Shown here piece by piece: positions 8,234-18,374 of a stretch of DNA of 38,522 nucleotides (position 1 is its first letter; the number at the start of each line of letters is the position of its first letter). The stretch is from assembly GCA_037721215.1 (NCBI GenBank), contig JBBJNV010000031.1, positions 1-38,522 of the forward strand, written 5' to 3'. This DNA is from Gemmatimonadaceae bacterium. Its GTDB lineage: Bacteria; Gemmatimonadota; Gemmatimonadetes; Gemmatimonadales; Gemmatimonadaceae. The position numbers and the translations under genes were made by a program. The notes beneath the pieces were generated by a model. That model was not told where the DNA came from. It was given only the letters and a program-made list of their open reading frames with translations, and did not search any database.

Positions 8234-10527
8234 GACGGCGGCGGTGCCAGAGTGCTATCGAGCCTGAGCCTGATTCTGTTCGTATCGGGCGGCAGATTGA
8301 AACGCCGCGGAGTCGGCGCTGCGCCTGGAATCACACGGGTACCGGTACTGGTTGGCGGTGCCGGGGGAGGGAGAGGAGGAGCCACATTCGGATCGGCAGG
8401 CGGTTGCATACCCCCGCTCACGCTATCGTACAAAGGCACTGTGAACGCCGTGTGCTGGTCGCACTCACGCGTCGGCTCAGTGCCAGGGATGTAGAATTCG
8501 GCGCGCAGTTTTTCGCGAGGACAGTAGGGCGTCTGAAGCAGGCCGGTAGTTACGTCGATTTCGCGAATGATGAGTGACGTTGGACGTGGCCAGTCCGGTG
8601 GCGCGGGCTTGCGGCGGTAAACCTCGGACATGAAAGTCGTCCACGCGGGAGCCGCAAGCCTTCCGCCCTGAGCATCGCGCATGATCTGTTTGGGACGGTC
8701 GAACCCCATCCAAACTCCGGCCACGAGATCTGCCGTGTAGCCGATGAACCAGACATTGGTGCCGTCGTTGGTAGTCCCCGTTTTGCCTCCCGCCGGCAGG
8801 CGGAAACCCGCACCCCAGACGCTTGCAGCCGTGCCGCGACGGATGACGTCCTTCATCATGTCGACCATCAACCATGACTCTTCCGGCGACAGTACCTGGG
8901 TGCGGCCCGGCGTCTGATGGGACAGGACTTCCTGACGCGCGTTTTCGACACGGACAATCGAATTGGGGGCGGCCCGAATACCCTGGTTTGCAAACGGACC
9001 ATAGGCTGCAACCATTTCAAGCGGGTAGACGTCCGCTGATCCGATAAATATCGATGGATACGGCGGAATGGCCGTCGTGATTCCAAAGTTGCGGGCTTCG
9101 TTGATTATCGTTCGCTCGCCGAGTTCCATGCCGGTGCGGATCGCAACGATATTTCGCGAATCGTAAAGACCGTTTCTCATCGTCAGTGGCCCGGCAAAAC
9201 GGCCATCGTAATTCTTTGGCGTCCAGGGCTTGCCAGTACCCTGATCGACTTCGAGCGGCGAATCATCCACGATATACGAAGGTGGACGCCCGTTCTGAAC
9301 AGCGGCGGCATAGACGATTGGCTTGAACGCCGAACCTGGCTGCCGCAATGCCTGGGTAGCTCTGTTGAACCGGGAGTCGTAGAAGTCACGACCGCCGACC
9401 ATTGCGCGAATGGCTCCGTTGCGAGGGTCCATCGCAACGAAGGCGCCCTGCAGGTAGGGGGAATTGGTGCCAGGCTCAGTGCCCGCGAGGCTGCGCGCGA
9501 TGTAACGCTCGTAGCTTTCGTGCGGGAAGCGCCCGTATCGTCCGGCTTCAATCCGCTTTATCTGCCCCTCGAGCGCGCGCTCGGCGGCGAGCTGCATGTC
9601 GAGGTCGAGCGTCGTGTAGATCTTGAGCCCCTGCTCGTAAAGCTGGCGACCGTACTGGTCGTCCAGCTGCTGCCGCACCCACTCCACGAAATACGGTGCG
9701 GTGTCACCGGACTCAGTCTTGCTGGCGAGTTGCAGCGGAAACGCTTTGGCACCGCTCGCTTCGGCATCCGTGATGACGCCATTTCGCCGCATCAGCTCGA
9801 TCACCAGATTGCGGCGTTTGATGGCGCGCTCGGGGTGCTTCCGCGGGTTATATCGCTCAGGAGCCTTCGGAAGCGCGGCCAGTGTCGCCGCTTCGGCGAG
9901 GTTGAGATCACGGACCGATTTCCCAAAGTACCGCTGCGACGCTGTCTCGACTCCAAACGCTCCGTTGCCGAGGGAGATCTGATTCAGGTAAAGCTCGAGG
10001 ATCTTGTTCTTCTCGTACTTGTTTTCAATGCCGCGCGCGACCTTCGCTTCGCGAAGCTTTCGCACCAGGGTCTTCTCGCGGGAAATTCGCTCCGGAAAAA
10101 CGTTGCGTGCGAGCTGCATCGTGATCGTCGAGAAACCTTCGTCCCATCGCATCGCGATGATATCGCGGGCCAGGGCGCCAAACACCCGGCGCCAGTCGAT
10201 GCCGGCGTGGGCCCAGAAGCGCTTGTCCTCGGTGATGACGAACGCCTGGGTGACCTTGTCCGGAATCTCGTCGATCTTGACGAGTGTACGGCGCTCATTG
10301 CCGAGCTCGGCGATAAAGCGGCCGTCAGCGGCGTAGAGCTTTGAGGTCTGGCGGGGAGTGTAGTCGTTCAGCTCCTCCACCGGCGGACACTGGCCGCCGC
10401 GGCAGACGAGTGCCCAGCCGCCATACGCGAGGCCAGCTGATGTCGCTGCGCCGAACGTGAATAGCAGCAGTAGAACCCGAATGAGGGTAGGGTGCCGGCG
10501 GCGGAAGGTGTTCTTGCGTGTGACCAT
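8230..10527 (-). CDS. Penicillin-binding protein 1A, bifunctional peptidoglycan synthase
   Basis: This is a class A PBP of about 765 residues. It polymerises glycan strands from lipid II and cross-links the stem peptides at the outer face of the inner membrane. One transmembrane segment follows the basic N-terminus. The GT51 glycosyltransferase shows ITEDKRFWAHAGIDW with the catalytic Glu, and TITMQLARNVF. The transpeptidase shows the SxxK nucleophile box (PGSAFKP) and KTGTT. The C-terminus is a proline-rich tail. An in-frame TTG at 10536 is an alternative start; the ATG at 10527 is preferred as the canonical codon directly before the basic anchor, although neither has a strong ribosome site. 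It is transcribed divergently from tyrS and overlaps the deaminase gene by 4 bases. Confidence 0.95.
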   Translation of the reverse strand: MVTRKNTFRRRHPTLIRVLLLLFTFGAATSAGLAYGGWALVCRGGQCPPVEELNDYTPRQTSKLYAADGRFIAELGNERRTLVKIDEIPDKVTQAFVITEDKRFWAHAGIDWRRVFGALARDIIAMRWDEGFSTITMQLARNVFPERISREKTLVRKLREAKVARGIENKYEKNKILELYLNQISLGNGAFGVETASQRYFGKSVRDLNLAEAATLAALPKAPERYNPRKHPERAIKRRNLVIELMRRNGVITDAEASGAKAFPLQLASKTESGDTAPYFVEWVRQQLDDQYGRQLYEQGLKIYTTLDLDMQLAAERALEGQIKRIEAGRYGRFPHESYERYIARSLAGTEPGTNSPYLQGAFVAMDPRNGAIRAMVGGRDFYDSRFNRATQALRQPGSAFKPIVYAAAVQNGRPPSYIVDDSPLEVDQGTGKPWTPKNYDGRFAGPLTMRNGLYDSRNIVAIRTGMELGERTIINEARNFGITTAIPPYPSIFIGSADVYPLEMVAAYGPFANQGIRAAPNSIVRVENARQEVLSHQTPGRTQVLSPEESWLMVDMMKDVIRRGTAASVWGAGFRLPAGGKTGTTNDGTNVWFIGYTADLVAGVWMGFDRPKQIMRDAQGGRLAAPAWTTFMSEVYRRKPAPPDWPRPTSLIIREIDVTTGLLQTPYCPREKLRAEFYIPGTEPTRECDQHTAFTVPLYDSVSGGMQPPADPNVAPPLPPPAPPTSTGTRVIPGAAPTPRRFNLPPDTNRIRLRLDSTLAPPPS

Positions 10528-10536
10528 TGATTTCAA

Positions 10537-10876
10537 AAGGTAATGTCAGGCGCGAAAGGGCGCCCCGGAACACAGAGCGACCGGGCGTCCACGGTTCGGT
10601 GATGGTCCCTATCATTGAATTACGACGGTCGCGTCCGTATCGTCACCTTTATGTACCATCAATTCAATCCGGGTGTTCGACTTCTGTCGGCGGCGCTGGC
10701 GGTTGCCGGCCTTGCGGGCGCCTCGGCGCACGCGATGGGGAGCTCCGCCGGTTGGTGCGGAAGAGAGATTGAAAACGGCAAATGGATGCCCGACGTCGTT
10801 CAATCGGTTCATGTGAAGTCGGTGATATACGGGAGAGCGATGCCACCCCAGAATTCCGATTCGACCAGGTTGGGGC
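10537..10876. promoter_or_regulatory. Divergent intergenic region between PBP1A and tyrS genes
   Basis: These 340 bases hold no convincing gene; a short plus-strand frame (10615-10884) has no family likeness and runs into tyrS. The region must contain promoters for both flanking genes. The clearest structure is an 8-bp inverted repeat, ATTGAATT (10614-10621) and AATTCAAT (10661-10668), separated by 39 bases, in a locally AT-rich patch. It could be an operator or part of the PBP1A leader. No confident -35/-10 pair or T-box is visible before tyrS. Confidence 0.4.
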
Positions 10877-12136
<1,260 letters not shown>

Positions 12137-12172
12137 TCGGAAGGAATCAATGACGAAGTAACCTTCGACGCG

Positions 12173-12478
12173 TCAGACATGGCTGTCATCAACTCTCCAC
12201 GGATCGAGCACTGAAATCCCGGCTCGTCGGAAGTCTCTCGTGTTGCGCGTCACGAGGGTCATGCCGTGGACGTCGGCGGTCGCAGCAAGAAAGACATCGA
12301 TGGTGGCCATGCTTACGCCCGCTGCCTCACACCGGGCCGCGACCACTCCCCAGTGCATGGCTACCCGCCGATCGATATCAAGGATGCGATCCTCGAAGCG
12401 CGACACCAGATCGTCAACCAGCCACGCGGCCAGGCGCTCACGTCGACGGCCAGCCGGGAGCAACGCGATTCCCGGCTG
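12173..12478 (-). pseudogene. C-terminal remnant of a FitB-like PIN-domain toxin
   Basis: The last hundred codons of this frame match the back half of a FitB/VapC PIN-domain ribonuclease: GIALLPAGRRRERLAAWL, WGVVAARCEAAG, ATIDVFLAATA, LVTRNTRDF and a terminal LDPW. The later acidic residues are kept, but the N-terminal third that holds the first catalytic Asp and Glu is missing. Upstream of about 12478 the frame turns into unlikely basic sequence and then runs antisense or out of frame against the end of the M16 peptidase gene. No antitoxin is next to it. It should be inactive, left over from a toxin-antitoxin pair cut by a deletion near 12480-12525. Confidence 0.75.
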
Positions 12479-12524
12479 ATTGGCGAACGGCGCAGGTTGA
12501 GTTTGATCCTTGCTCCGCCTCCGA

Positions 12525-13928
12525 TTACTCCAGCGTAAGACCGTACGGCACCAGCTGCGATGCCACCTTCGCTTTGTCACCGACGACTACAATCGTCATC
12601 TGATCCGGCCGGATGTAGGTCCTCGCGATGCGCATCACCTCGGCCGGCGTCACAGCATGCACTCGTCGAACCAGATTCGCCAGATAGTCTCGCTCGAGCC
12701 CGTGGAGGTTCAGGAAGCGGAGCTGGCCGATGATGCCCGATGGACTTGAATTCTGCAGCACAAATATGCCGGCGATGTAATTCTGAATGCCGCGTAGCTC
12801 CTCGACCGAAGGAGCCTCGCTGCGCAGCCGATCGACCTCGAGGAATATTTCCTTCAGCGATGCACCCGTTACGTCGGTGGTGACGTCGGCCTGTTGCGTC
12901 CAGTACCCGTCGCGATAGCGAGTCGACACCGAGCTGAATGGTGAATACGTGTAGCCCTTGTTCTCGCGGATGTTACGCGTGATGCGAGATCCAAAGGAAC
13001 CTCCGAGCAGCGCGTTCGCGACGGTTAGCGCCGGATAGTCGGGGTTCGATGGATCGAGCACGGGCAGGCCAAGGATCAACGTCGATTGTACCGCGCCCGG
13101 CCGGTCAATGAGATGGATCGACCGGCGCGACGCCGGCTTGGGGATGTTGTCGGGCGCGGGTGTACCGCGCGCCCATCCGCTGAACGCCGAGCGAACGGCT
13201 GCTTCGGTTGTCTGCGCGTCAAACTTTCCGGCGACATACAGATGGGCCCGCCCGGCGCCGAAGTTCGCCGTGTAAAAACTTCGCGCCTGCTCGACCGTGA
13301 AGGAGTTGATCATTGCTTCTGTTGGAAATATGCGGCCGTAAGCGTGATCGCCGTAAAGCACTCCCCGGAATTTCTCGAGCGCGAGCGACGACGGTTGCAC
13401 CTTCGATTGCGCCAGTGTTCGGAGACGATTCGTCTTGAGCCGGGCAAGCTCCGATGCGGGCAATCGAGGATTTCGCGCCACGTCGGCGATCAGGCTGACC
13501 ATCCGCGGACTGACTTCCGAAAGTGAATTGCCGGAAATCGTCGTTTCGTCCGCACCGACGCCAATGTTGACGCTGCCTCCCATTCCTGCCGCGGCACTGG
13601 CAACCTCCTGCGCGCTCCGGGTCGTCGTGCCCTCCTGCATCAGATCGCCGGTAATATCCGCCAGCCACACCTGATTCGCGCTTTCGTTCGCGTTGCCGCT
13701 TCGAACTACCAGCTGCATCCATGTCTTGGGCACGGTTCCATACGGAATGAGGGTCACCTTCAGTCCGTTCGGAAGAGTGAAGCTCTGCGTGGCAGGCAGC
13801 GTGAAATTCCGCGGTGTTCCGGGAGCGGGCGGCGTTTGTTTTTGCGCCTGCATGCCAACCGGAGCAGCGAGTGAAAAGCACGCCGCAACAAGCAGGCCGC
13901 GAACTGCCGCATTCGATGTCGATGTCAT
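12525..13928 (-). CDS. M16 peptidase family protein lacking the zinc motif (partner subunit)
   Basis: This is a 467-residue insulinase/mitochondrial-processing-peptidase family protein with an N-terminal signal peptide. The M16 N-terminal pattern is present (FTLPNGLKVTLIPYGT), but where HxxEH should be the sequence reads ADITGDLMQEGT, so it cannot bind the catalytic zinc. The rest of the two-lobed fold is present, including a glycine-rich R-x-NKGYTYSPFS-like stretch (RENKGYTYSPFSS) typical of inactive beta-type subunits. Its start overlaps the stop of the active M16 gene by 4 bases (ATGA). The two products most likely form a heterodimeric periplasmic peptidase in which this subunit helps bind substrate. 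Confidence 0.88.
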   Translation of the reverse strand: MTSTSNAAVRGLLVAACFSLAAPVGMQAQKQTPPAPGTPRNFTLPATQSFTLPNGLKVTLIPYGTVPKTWMQLVVRSGNANESANQVWLADITGDLMQEGTTTRSAQEVASAAAGMGGSVNIGVGADETTISGNSLSEVSPRMVSLIADVARNPRLPASELARLKTNRLRTLAQSKVQPSSLALEKFRGVLYGDHAYGRIFPTEAMINSFTVEQARSFYTANFGAGRAHLYVAGKFDAQTTEAAVRSAFSGWARGTPAPDNIPKPASRRSIHLIDRPGAVQSTLILGLPVLDPSNPDYPALTVANALLGGSFGSRITRNIRENKGYTYSPFSSVSTRYRDGYWTQQADVTTDVTGASLKEIFLEVDRLRSEAPSVEELRGIQNYIAGIFVLQNSSPSGIIGQLRFLNLHGLERDYLANLVRRVHAVTPAEVMRIARTYIRPDQMTIVVVGDKAKVASQLVPYGLTLE

Positions 13929-15304
13929 GGCGCCGCCTTGGGTTCAATGGAGAGCACAGTGCGATTCGTCGGCCGCAGGTACTCGGCGGCGGTTCTGCGC
14001 AGGATTGCTGGAGTCACTTTTCGGAATTCAGACTCGATGTTGTTGATGCGGCTCGGATCGTCGTCGAAAAGCGCAAACGATGCGAGCAGATCCGCGCGAC
14101 CGAAGCCGGAATTCATCACATCGTAAAAGCCCGACCTGAGCTTGATTCTCGCCCTGTCCAGCGTTGCCTGATCGACCAGCGTACTCCGCAGCCGCTCCAC
14201 GACTGAATCGGACGCCGCCAGAATGCGTTCGGCAGTGACGTTCTTGTCATGGAAGAGAGAAACTGTCCAGAGCATCGGCCCGCTGTAGTTGAACATGTTG
14301 CCGAGCAGGTTGATGCCGCCGGTGACTGAACCGGTGAGCCCGCTTTTCTGAACGAGCGCCTGACGCAGCAGCGCGTCGTTGCCCTGCAGCAGAAGCTGGT
14401 CGATCAAGCCCATTGCATAGAATTCCGGTGTGTTGCGATCGGGCATGTGATAGGCGAACGCGAGCGCAGGACGGTTCGCCTTGTCGTCCGGCTTCGATAC
14501 GCGCTTTTCCTTCACCTGCCGCGGCTCAGTCAGGTCTGGCTTGGCCGGCTGAGGCGCGGACGGAATATTCCCGAAGTATTCGCGAATCATCCCCATTGCC
14601 TCGGCCGACTGGAAGTCTCCAACCACCACAACGACCGCATTGTTGGGCGCATAGAACGTCTTGTGAAACGCCCGCACATCCTCGAGCGTGGCGGCGTCGA
14701 GCTCCGCCAGATCCCCATAGAAATTGTGAGAGTTGTACCAGTTGGTGTTCGCGTGCTGAGGCAGGTCGAGCCACGGAAAACCACCATACGGCTGGTTGAG
14801 CACGTTCACACGGACCTCGCTCTTTACCACCCCTTGCTGGTTGGTGAGCATTGCCTGGTCGATCGCCAACCCGCGCATTCTGTCTGCCTCGGCCCACAGC
14901 ATCGTCCTCAAAGTGTGCGCCGGCACTATCTCGAAGTAATTCGTGTAATCGAAACGCGTGGATCCATTCAGCGTGCCGCCGTTGGACTGAACGAGATTGA
15001 TGAACTCGTTCTTGCCCAGATTTGACGAGCCCTGAAACATCATGTGCTCGAACAGGTGTGCGAACCCGGTGCGATTGCGCGGCTCGTTACGAAGTCCGAC
15101 TCCGTAGTACGCCGCAATGGTGGCGGTAGGAGCAGTGCGATCGGGAGACAGGACAACCCTGAGACCGTTCGGAAGTTTGTGATACTCCACCGGTATCCTG
15201 AAACCGGATACTGCCTGCGATGACAACGCCCCCGGAACGACGACAGTCAGCAGCGCCAGCACAGGAACCGCTCTGCCGAGAAGTGACAACCGACGATTGC
15301 TCAT
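13925..15304 (-). CDS. M16 zinc peptidase, catalytic subunit
   Basis: This is an exported zinc metallopeptidase of 459 residues. A signal peptide (about residues 1-30) precedes the catalytic lobe. The inverted zinc motif HLFEH gives His83, Glu86 and His87, and the third ligand is likely Glu163, at the usual spacing. The substrate is unknown; relatives degrade peptides in the periplasm. The start chosen is the ATG at 15304, which has AGAGGA a few bases upstream; an upstream in-frame codon at 15361 would add 19 residues before the signal peptide. The 87-base gap to the preceding gene could hold a separate promoter. It is paired with the inactive M16 gene downstream. Confidence 0.92.
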   Translation of the reverse strand: MSNRRLSLLGRAVPVLALLTVVVPGALSSQAVSGFRIPVEYHKLPNGLRVVLSPDRTAPTATIAAYYGVGLRNEPRNRTGFAHLFEHMMFQGSSNLGKNEFINLVQSNGGTLNGSTRFDYTNYFEIVPAHTLRTMLWAEADRMRGLAIDQAMLTNQQGVVKSEVRVNVLNQPYGGFPWLDLPQHANTNWYNSHNFYGDLAELDAATLEDVRAFHKTFYAPNNAVVVVVGDFQSAEAMGMIREYFGNIPSAPQPAKPDLTEPRQVKEKRVSKPDDKANRPALAFAYHMPDRNTPEFYAMGLIDQLLLQGNDALLRQALVQKSGLTGSVTGGINLLGNMFNYSGPMLWTVSLFHDKNVTAERILAASDSVVERLRSTLVDQATLDRARIKLRSGFYDVMNSGFGRADLLASFALFDDDPSRINNIESEFRKVTPAILRRTAAEYLRPTNRTVLSIEPKAAP

Positions 15305-15391
15305 CTGGTTTCCTCTGATTATTTGATGGTTTGACACTACTGGATAGGTGCAGCGTTGCAAGAAATATGGAAGCGCCAGGTGCGGGTTTGC

Positions 15392-16564
15392 TTAACCGTC
15401 CCCTAATCCCATCCGGTACACCCGTCCGTTCTGGGAAACGATATACAGTTCTCCAAGGCCGTCCTCTCCGAACGACGTGATGTTACCGATCCCGTCGATC
15501 TTCCACTGCCGATGATCGCTCGCTGAGCCATTTGCCAGTCTGAAGCTCCTTAGCCAGCCCGCACAGTAGTCCGAATAAAAATAATGTCCCGCGAACGCAG
15601 GCACTTTGGCGCCCCGGTAGACAAAGCCACCTGTTACCGAGCATGCGCCGCCTGAGTGACGATACTCATGCACCGGAAGTTGTAACCGCGTCCGGCTGCA
15701 GCTGCCAGTACCGTAGCAGTCGGTTCCCTCCATGATGTTCCAGCCGTAATTCACGCCCGCCCGGCTCGAGGGTACCGCGTTGATTTCCTCGAATTTGTTC
15801 TGCCCGACGTCGGCGATAAACAGCATTCCGCTGGTGCGATCGAACGCGAAACGCCACGGGTTGCGCACTCCCGTCGCCCATATCTCGGGACGGCCCCCTT
15901 GTGCATTCGCGAACGGATTCCCTCTGGGGATGGTGTATGGCTCAGCGCCGCTGACATTTATTCTGAGCATCTTCCCAAGCAGCGAACGCGGGTCCTGGCC
16001 GTGGCGATGCGGATCGCCACCCGAGCCACCGTCACCCATTCCGATGTACAGCATGCCATCGGGCCCGAACATGATGAGGCCGCCGTTGTGGTTGGAGTAC
16101 GGCTGGTCGATCTTCAGAACCCGACGCGCAGACCCCAAATCGGCGAGATCCGGATTCGAGGAAACCCTGAACCGCTCGACGTGGGTGTCCCCCTTGAGAT
16201 CGGTGAAATTGACGAAGAAGTAGCCGTTGGCGCGATACTGCGGGTGAAACGCTACGCTCAACAGCCCCTGTTCGCCTCCACTCTTCACGCGTGAAGAAAT
16301 ATCGAGAAAAGGAGTCCGCAACATCGTGCCATTACTGACGATCCGAATGCGCCCCGCCTGCTCGACGACGAACAACCGCCGATCACCCGGAGGCGAAGCG
16401 AGGTGCACCGGACTGTCGAACCGCCCAGATACCGTTTCGAGCCGCATCCGCTGGGCGGCGGCCGGCGATGAACTCTGTGACTGCGCGGGAGTTGCTCCGG
16501 ACCCATCACAGGCTAGCAGCGCCGCCGGCAGCAGATAGCACAGCCCACGCACCTTGTGGATCAC
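15392..16564 (-). CDS. PQQ-dependent sugar dehydrogenase-like lipoprotein
   Basis: This is a 390-residue six-bladed beta-propeller of the glucose/sorbosone dehydrogenase (GSDH, YliI/Asd-like) family. The signal sequence ends in a lipobox (ALLAC), so the mature protein should be a lipoprotein. Family landmarks include LLSVAFHPQYRANGYFFVN, SNHNGG, DGMLYIGMGDGGSGGDPH, ATGVRNPWRFAFDR and FIADVGQNKFEEIN. The family contains PQQ-dependent aldose-sugar dehydrogenases and related soluble quinoproteins; no PQQ synthesis genes are in the window. It starts with GTG and overlaps the permease gene upstream by 4 bases. Its link to the envelope genes in the same run is unclear. Confidence 0.85.
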   Translation of the reverse strand: MIHKVRGLCYLLPAALLACDGSGATPAQSQSSSPAAAQRMRLETVSGRFDSPVHLASPPGDRRLFVVEQAGRIRIVSNGTMLRTPFLDISSRVKSGGEQGLLSVAFHPQYRANGYFFVNFTDLKGDTHVERFRVSSNPDLADLGSARRVLKIDQPYSNHNGGLIMFGPDGMLYIGMGDGGSGGDPHRHGQDPRSLLGKMLRINVSGAEPYTIPRGNPFANAQGGRPEIWATGVRNPWRFAFDRTSGMLFIADVGQNKFEEINAVPSSRAGVNYGWNIMEGTDCYGTGSCSRTRLQLPVHEYRHSGGACSVTGGFVYRGAKVPAFAGHYFYSDYCAGWLRSFRLANGSASDHRQWKIDGIGNITSFGEDGLGELYIVSQNGRVYRMGLGDG

Positions 16565-17424
16565 AGTACCTGCCGCGGTGCCTTGCGCTGCTGCTTCGGA
16601 TCGAGCGCATCCCGCAACGCATCGCCCAGCAAATTGAACCCCAGCACCGCCGCGCCGATCGCGACGCCGGGAACTACCGATGTCCAGGGCGCGCGCCGCA
16701 GCTGATCGAGATCACGCCCATCCGCTATCATCGAGCCCCAGCTCGGGGTCGGAGGTGGAACTCCGAGCCCGAGAAATGACAACGCCGCTTCGGCCATGAT
16801 CGCTCCGGCCACGCCGAGGGTCGCGGCAATCACCACCGGAGCGATGACATTGGGTAAAACATGCTGCAGCATCACTCTAATGTCGCGCGCTCCGAGTGCA
16901 CGGATTGCCTGCACATACTCGAGCTGCCGCACCACCAGCACCTGCCCTCGTACGAGCCGTGCCATACCCGCCCAGCCCACCACACCGATTACCACGAACA
17001 CCACGCCCATTGAGGGCTGGAACGCTGCCACCATCGCGATCAGCAGCAACAATGTCGGAAACGCGAGCGTCACGTCGGCAAGGCGCATCACCAATTCGTC
17101 TACCCAACGGCCATAATACCCCGCCAGCAGCCCGAGTGTCACGCCAAGCAGCAGTGCGATGCCCTGAGAAATGAGGCCGACAGTAAGCGACACCCTCGCG
17201 CCGAATACCAGCCGCGACCATATATCCCGGCCCTGGATGTCGGTCCCGAGCCAGTGGGCCCCAGAGGGTTTTGCAAGAAAGTTCGAGAGATCGATCACCA
17301 GCGGATCGTGCGTAGCGATAAGCGGAGCCGCGAGTGCCGCGAGGCACATCAGCACCACGACACTCGTTCCGAACCGCGCGCGATTATCCCGCCAGAGACG
17401 CCTCTGCTGCGCCGGATCGAGCAC
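16561..17424 (-). CDS. ABC transporter permease, DppC/OppC family (orphan)
   Basis: This is a 287-residue inner-membrane permease of the dipeptide/oligopeptide/nickel importer type. It has about six hydrophobic segments and the OppC-type N-terminal region (GAHWLGTDIQGRDIWSRLVFGAR). The EAA loop that contacts the ATPase is visible at about QAIRALGARDIRVMLQHVLP. Normally such a protein pairs with a DppB/OppB permease, one or two ATPases and a binding protein, but none is encoded in the window. Its start is GTG, 20 bases after the acyltransferase stop, and its end overlaps the sugar dehydrogenase gene by 4 bases. Partners may be elsewhere in the genome. Confidence 0.9.
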   Translation of the reverse strand: MLDPAQQRRLWRDNRARFGTSVVVLMCLAALAAPLIATHDPLVIDLSNFLAKPSGAHWLGTDIQGRDIWSRLVFGARVSLTVGLISQGIALLLGVTLGLLAGYYGRWVDELVMRLADVTLAFPTLLLLIAMVAAFQPSMGVVFVVIGVVGWAGMARLVRGQVLVVRQLEYVQAIRALGARDIRVMLQHVLPNVIAPVVIAATLGVAGAIMAEAALSFLGLGVPPPTPSWGSMIADGRDLDQLRRAPWTSVVPGVAIGAAVLGFNLLGDALRDALDPKQQRKAPRQVL

Positions 17425-17444
17425 TTTATCTCACCCCGTTGTCA

Positions 17445-18374
17445 TCAGTCATCAAGCGTTGGGTCTCTCAGTTCGGCAGGAGTGTCCGCCGGTTGTCGCC
17501 GCCAGCGCCTGTGCTGCCAGAAATATTGCTCAGGCACCTGCCTCACCCAGCCCTCGAGAACTTCCGTGAACCGGGTCACGATTGCATCGACATCCTTCTC
17601 CCTGTCGCCCGTCGTCTCGGCTGCAATGGGCTCGATGATGATCCGATATTTTCCGCTCGGCAGCCGGAGTGCATCAACAAACAATACAGGAGCCTTGAAA
17701 CGCAAGGCGAATACCGCCGCGCCCCGGGGCGTCTTTGCCGGTCGCCCAAAGAATGTGACGAAGGTCGACGCCAGTCCGAGTACACCCTGATCGGCGACAA
17801 ATGCGACCGCGCGCCCCGCACGCAATGACCTTGGCGTCCTTTTGACTGCCTCGGAGTCACGCACTACGGTCATGCCAAGCTTTCGACGCGTCTCATTGAG
17901 ATACGCGTCGAACAGTTTGTTGGACATTCCCCGGACGATCACGTCGATTGGAACGCCTCGCGCCGCGAGCCACGCCCCGAGTAGTTCCCAGTTGCCGTGA
18001 TGACCGGCGACGATGACCACTCCGGCTCCAGCGGTGACAGCCGATTGCATGTGCTCCCATCCATCTACCTGATCGACCAGCTCGAGCACACCTCGTTCTC
18101 CAAGGGACGGGAGTAAAGCGGTCTCGATTGTCGAACGCCCGAGATGCTCGAACGACGATCGCGCGAGCCGCTGTACATCGTCCGCGGATTTCTCGGGAAA
18201 GGCGGCAGCGATCTGCCGCTCGGCCACGTGCCTGCGAATTCCGAAGGGCCGGTAACCCATCGCACCCAGCCTTGCTCCCACTCCGCAGGCGCTTTCCCAG
18301 CTCATCGTTCCGACCGCCCGGATCAATGCTCGCAGAGCGAAATACTCTGCGCGGTGAGACAGAGTTGCCTTCAC
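17445..18374 (-). CDS. Lipid A lauroyl/myristoyl acyltransferase, LpxL/LpxM-like
   Basis: This is a 309-residue LpxL/HtrB-family enzyme that adds a secondary acyl chain to a lipid A precursor at the inner face of the cytoplasmic membrane. The catalytic HX4E motif is present in VAGHHGNWELLGAWLA. FPEKSADDVQRLARSSFEHLG in the N-terminal part and VAFVADQG and RGAAVFALR in the later part are typical. One hydrophobic anchor lies near the N-terminus. It is the most distal of the envelope glycan genes; its start overlaps the preceding glycosyltransferase stop by 4 bases. The acyl chain used cannot be read from sequence. Confidence 0.9.
   Translation of the reverse strand: MKATLSHRAEYFALRALIRAVGTMSWESACGVGARLGAMGYRPFGIRRHVAERQIAAAFPEKSADDVQRLARSSFEHLGRSTIETALLPSLGERGVLELVDQVDGWEHMQSAVTAGAGVVIVAGHHGNWELLGAWLAARGVPIDVIVRGMSNKLFDAYLNETRRKLGMTVVRDSEAVKRTPRSLRAGRAVAFVADQGVLGLASTFVTFFGRPAKTPRGAAVFALRFKAPVLFVDALRLPSGKYRIIIEPIAAETTGDREKDVDAIVTRFTEVLEGWVRQVPEQYFWQHRRWRRQPADTPAELRDPTLDD

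Noticed and set aside
12137-12172. Terminator after tyrS
   Set aside because: GAAGG and CCTTC can pair, but the stem is only 5 bases with a long loop and has no T-run after it.
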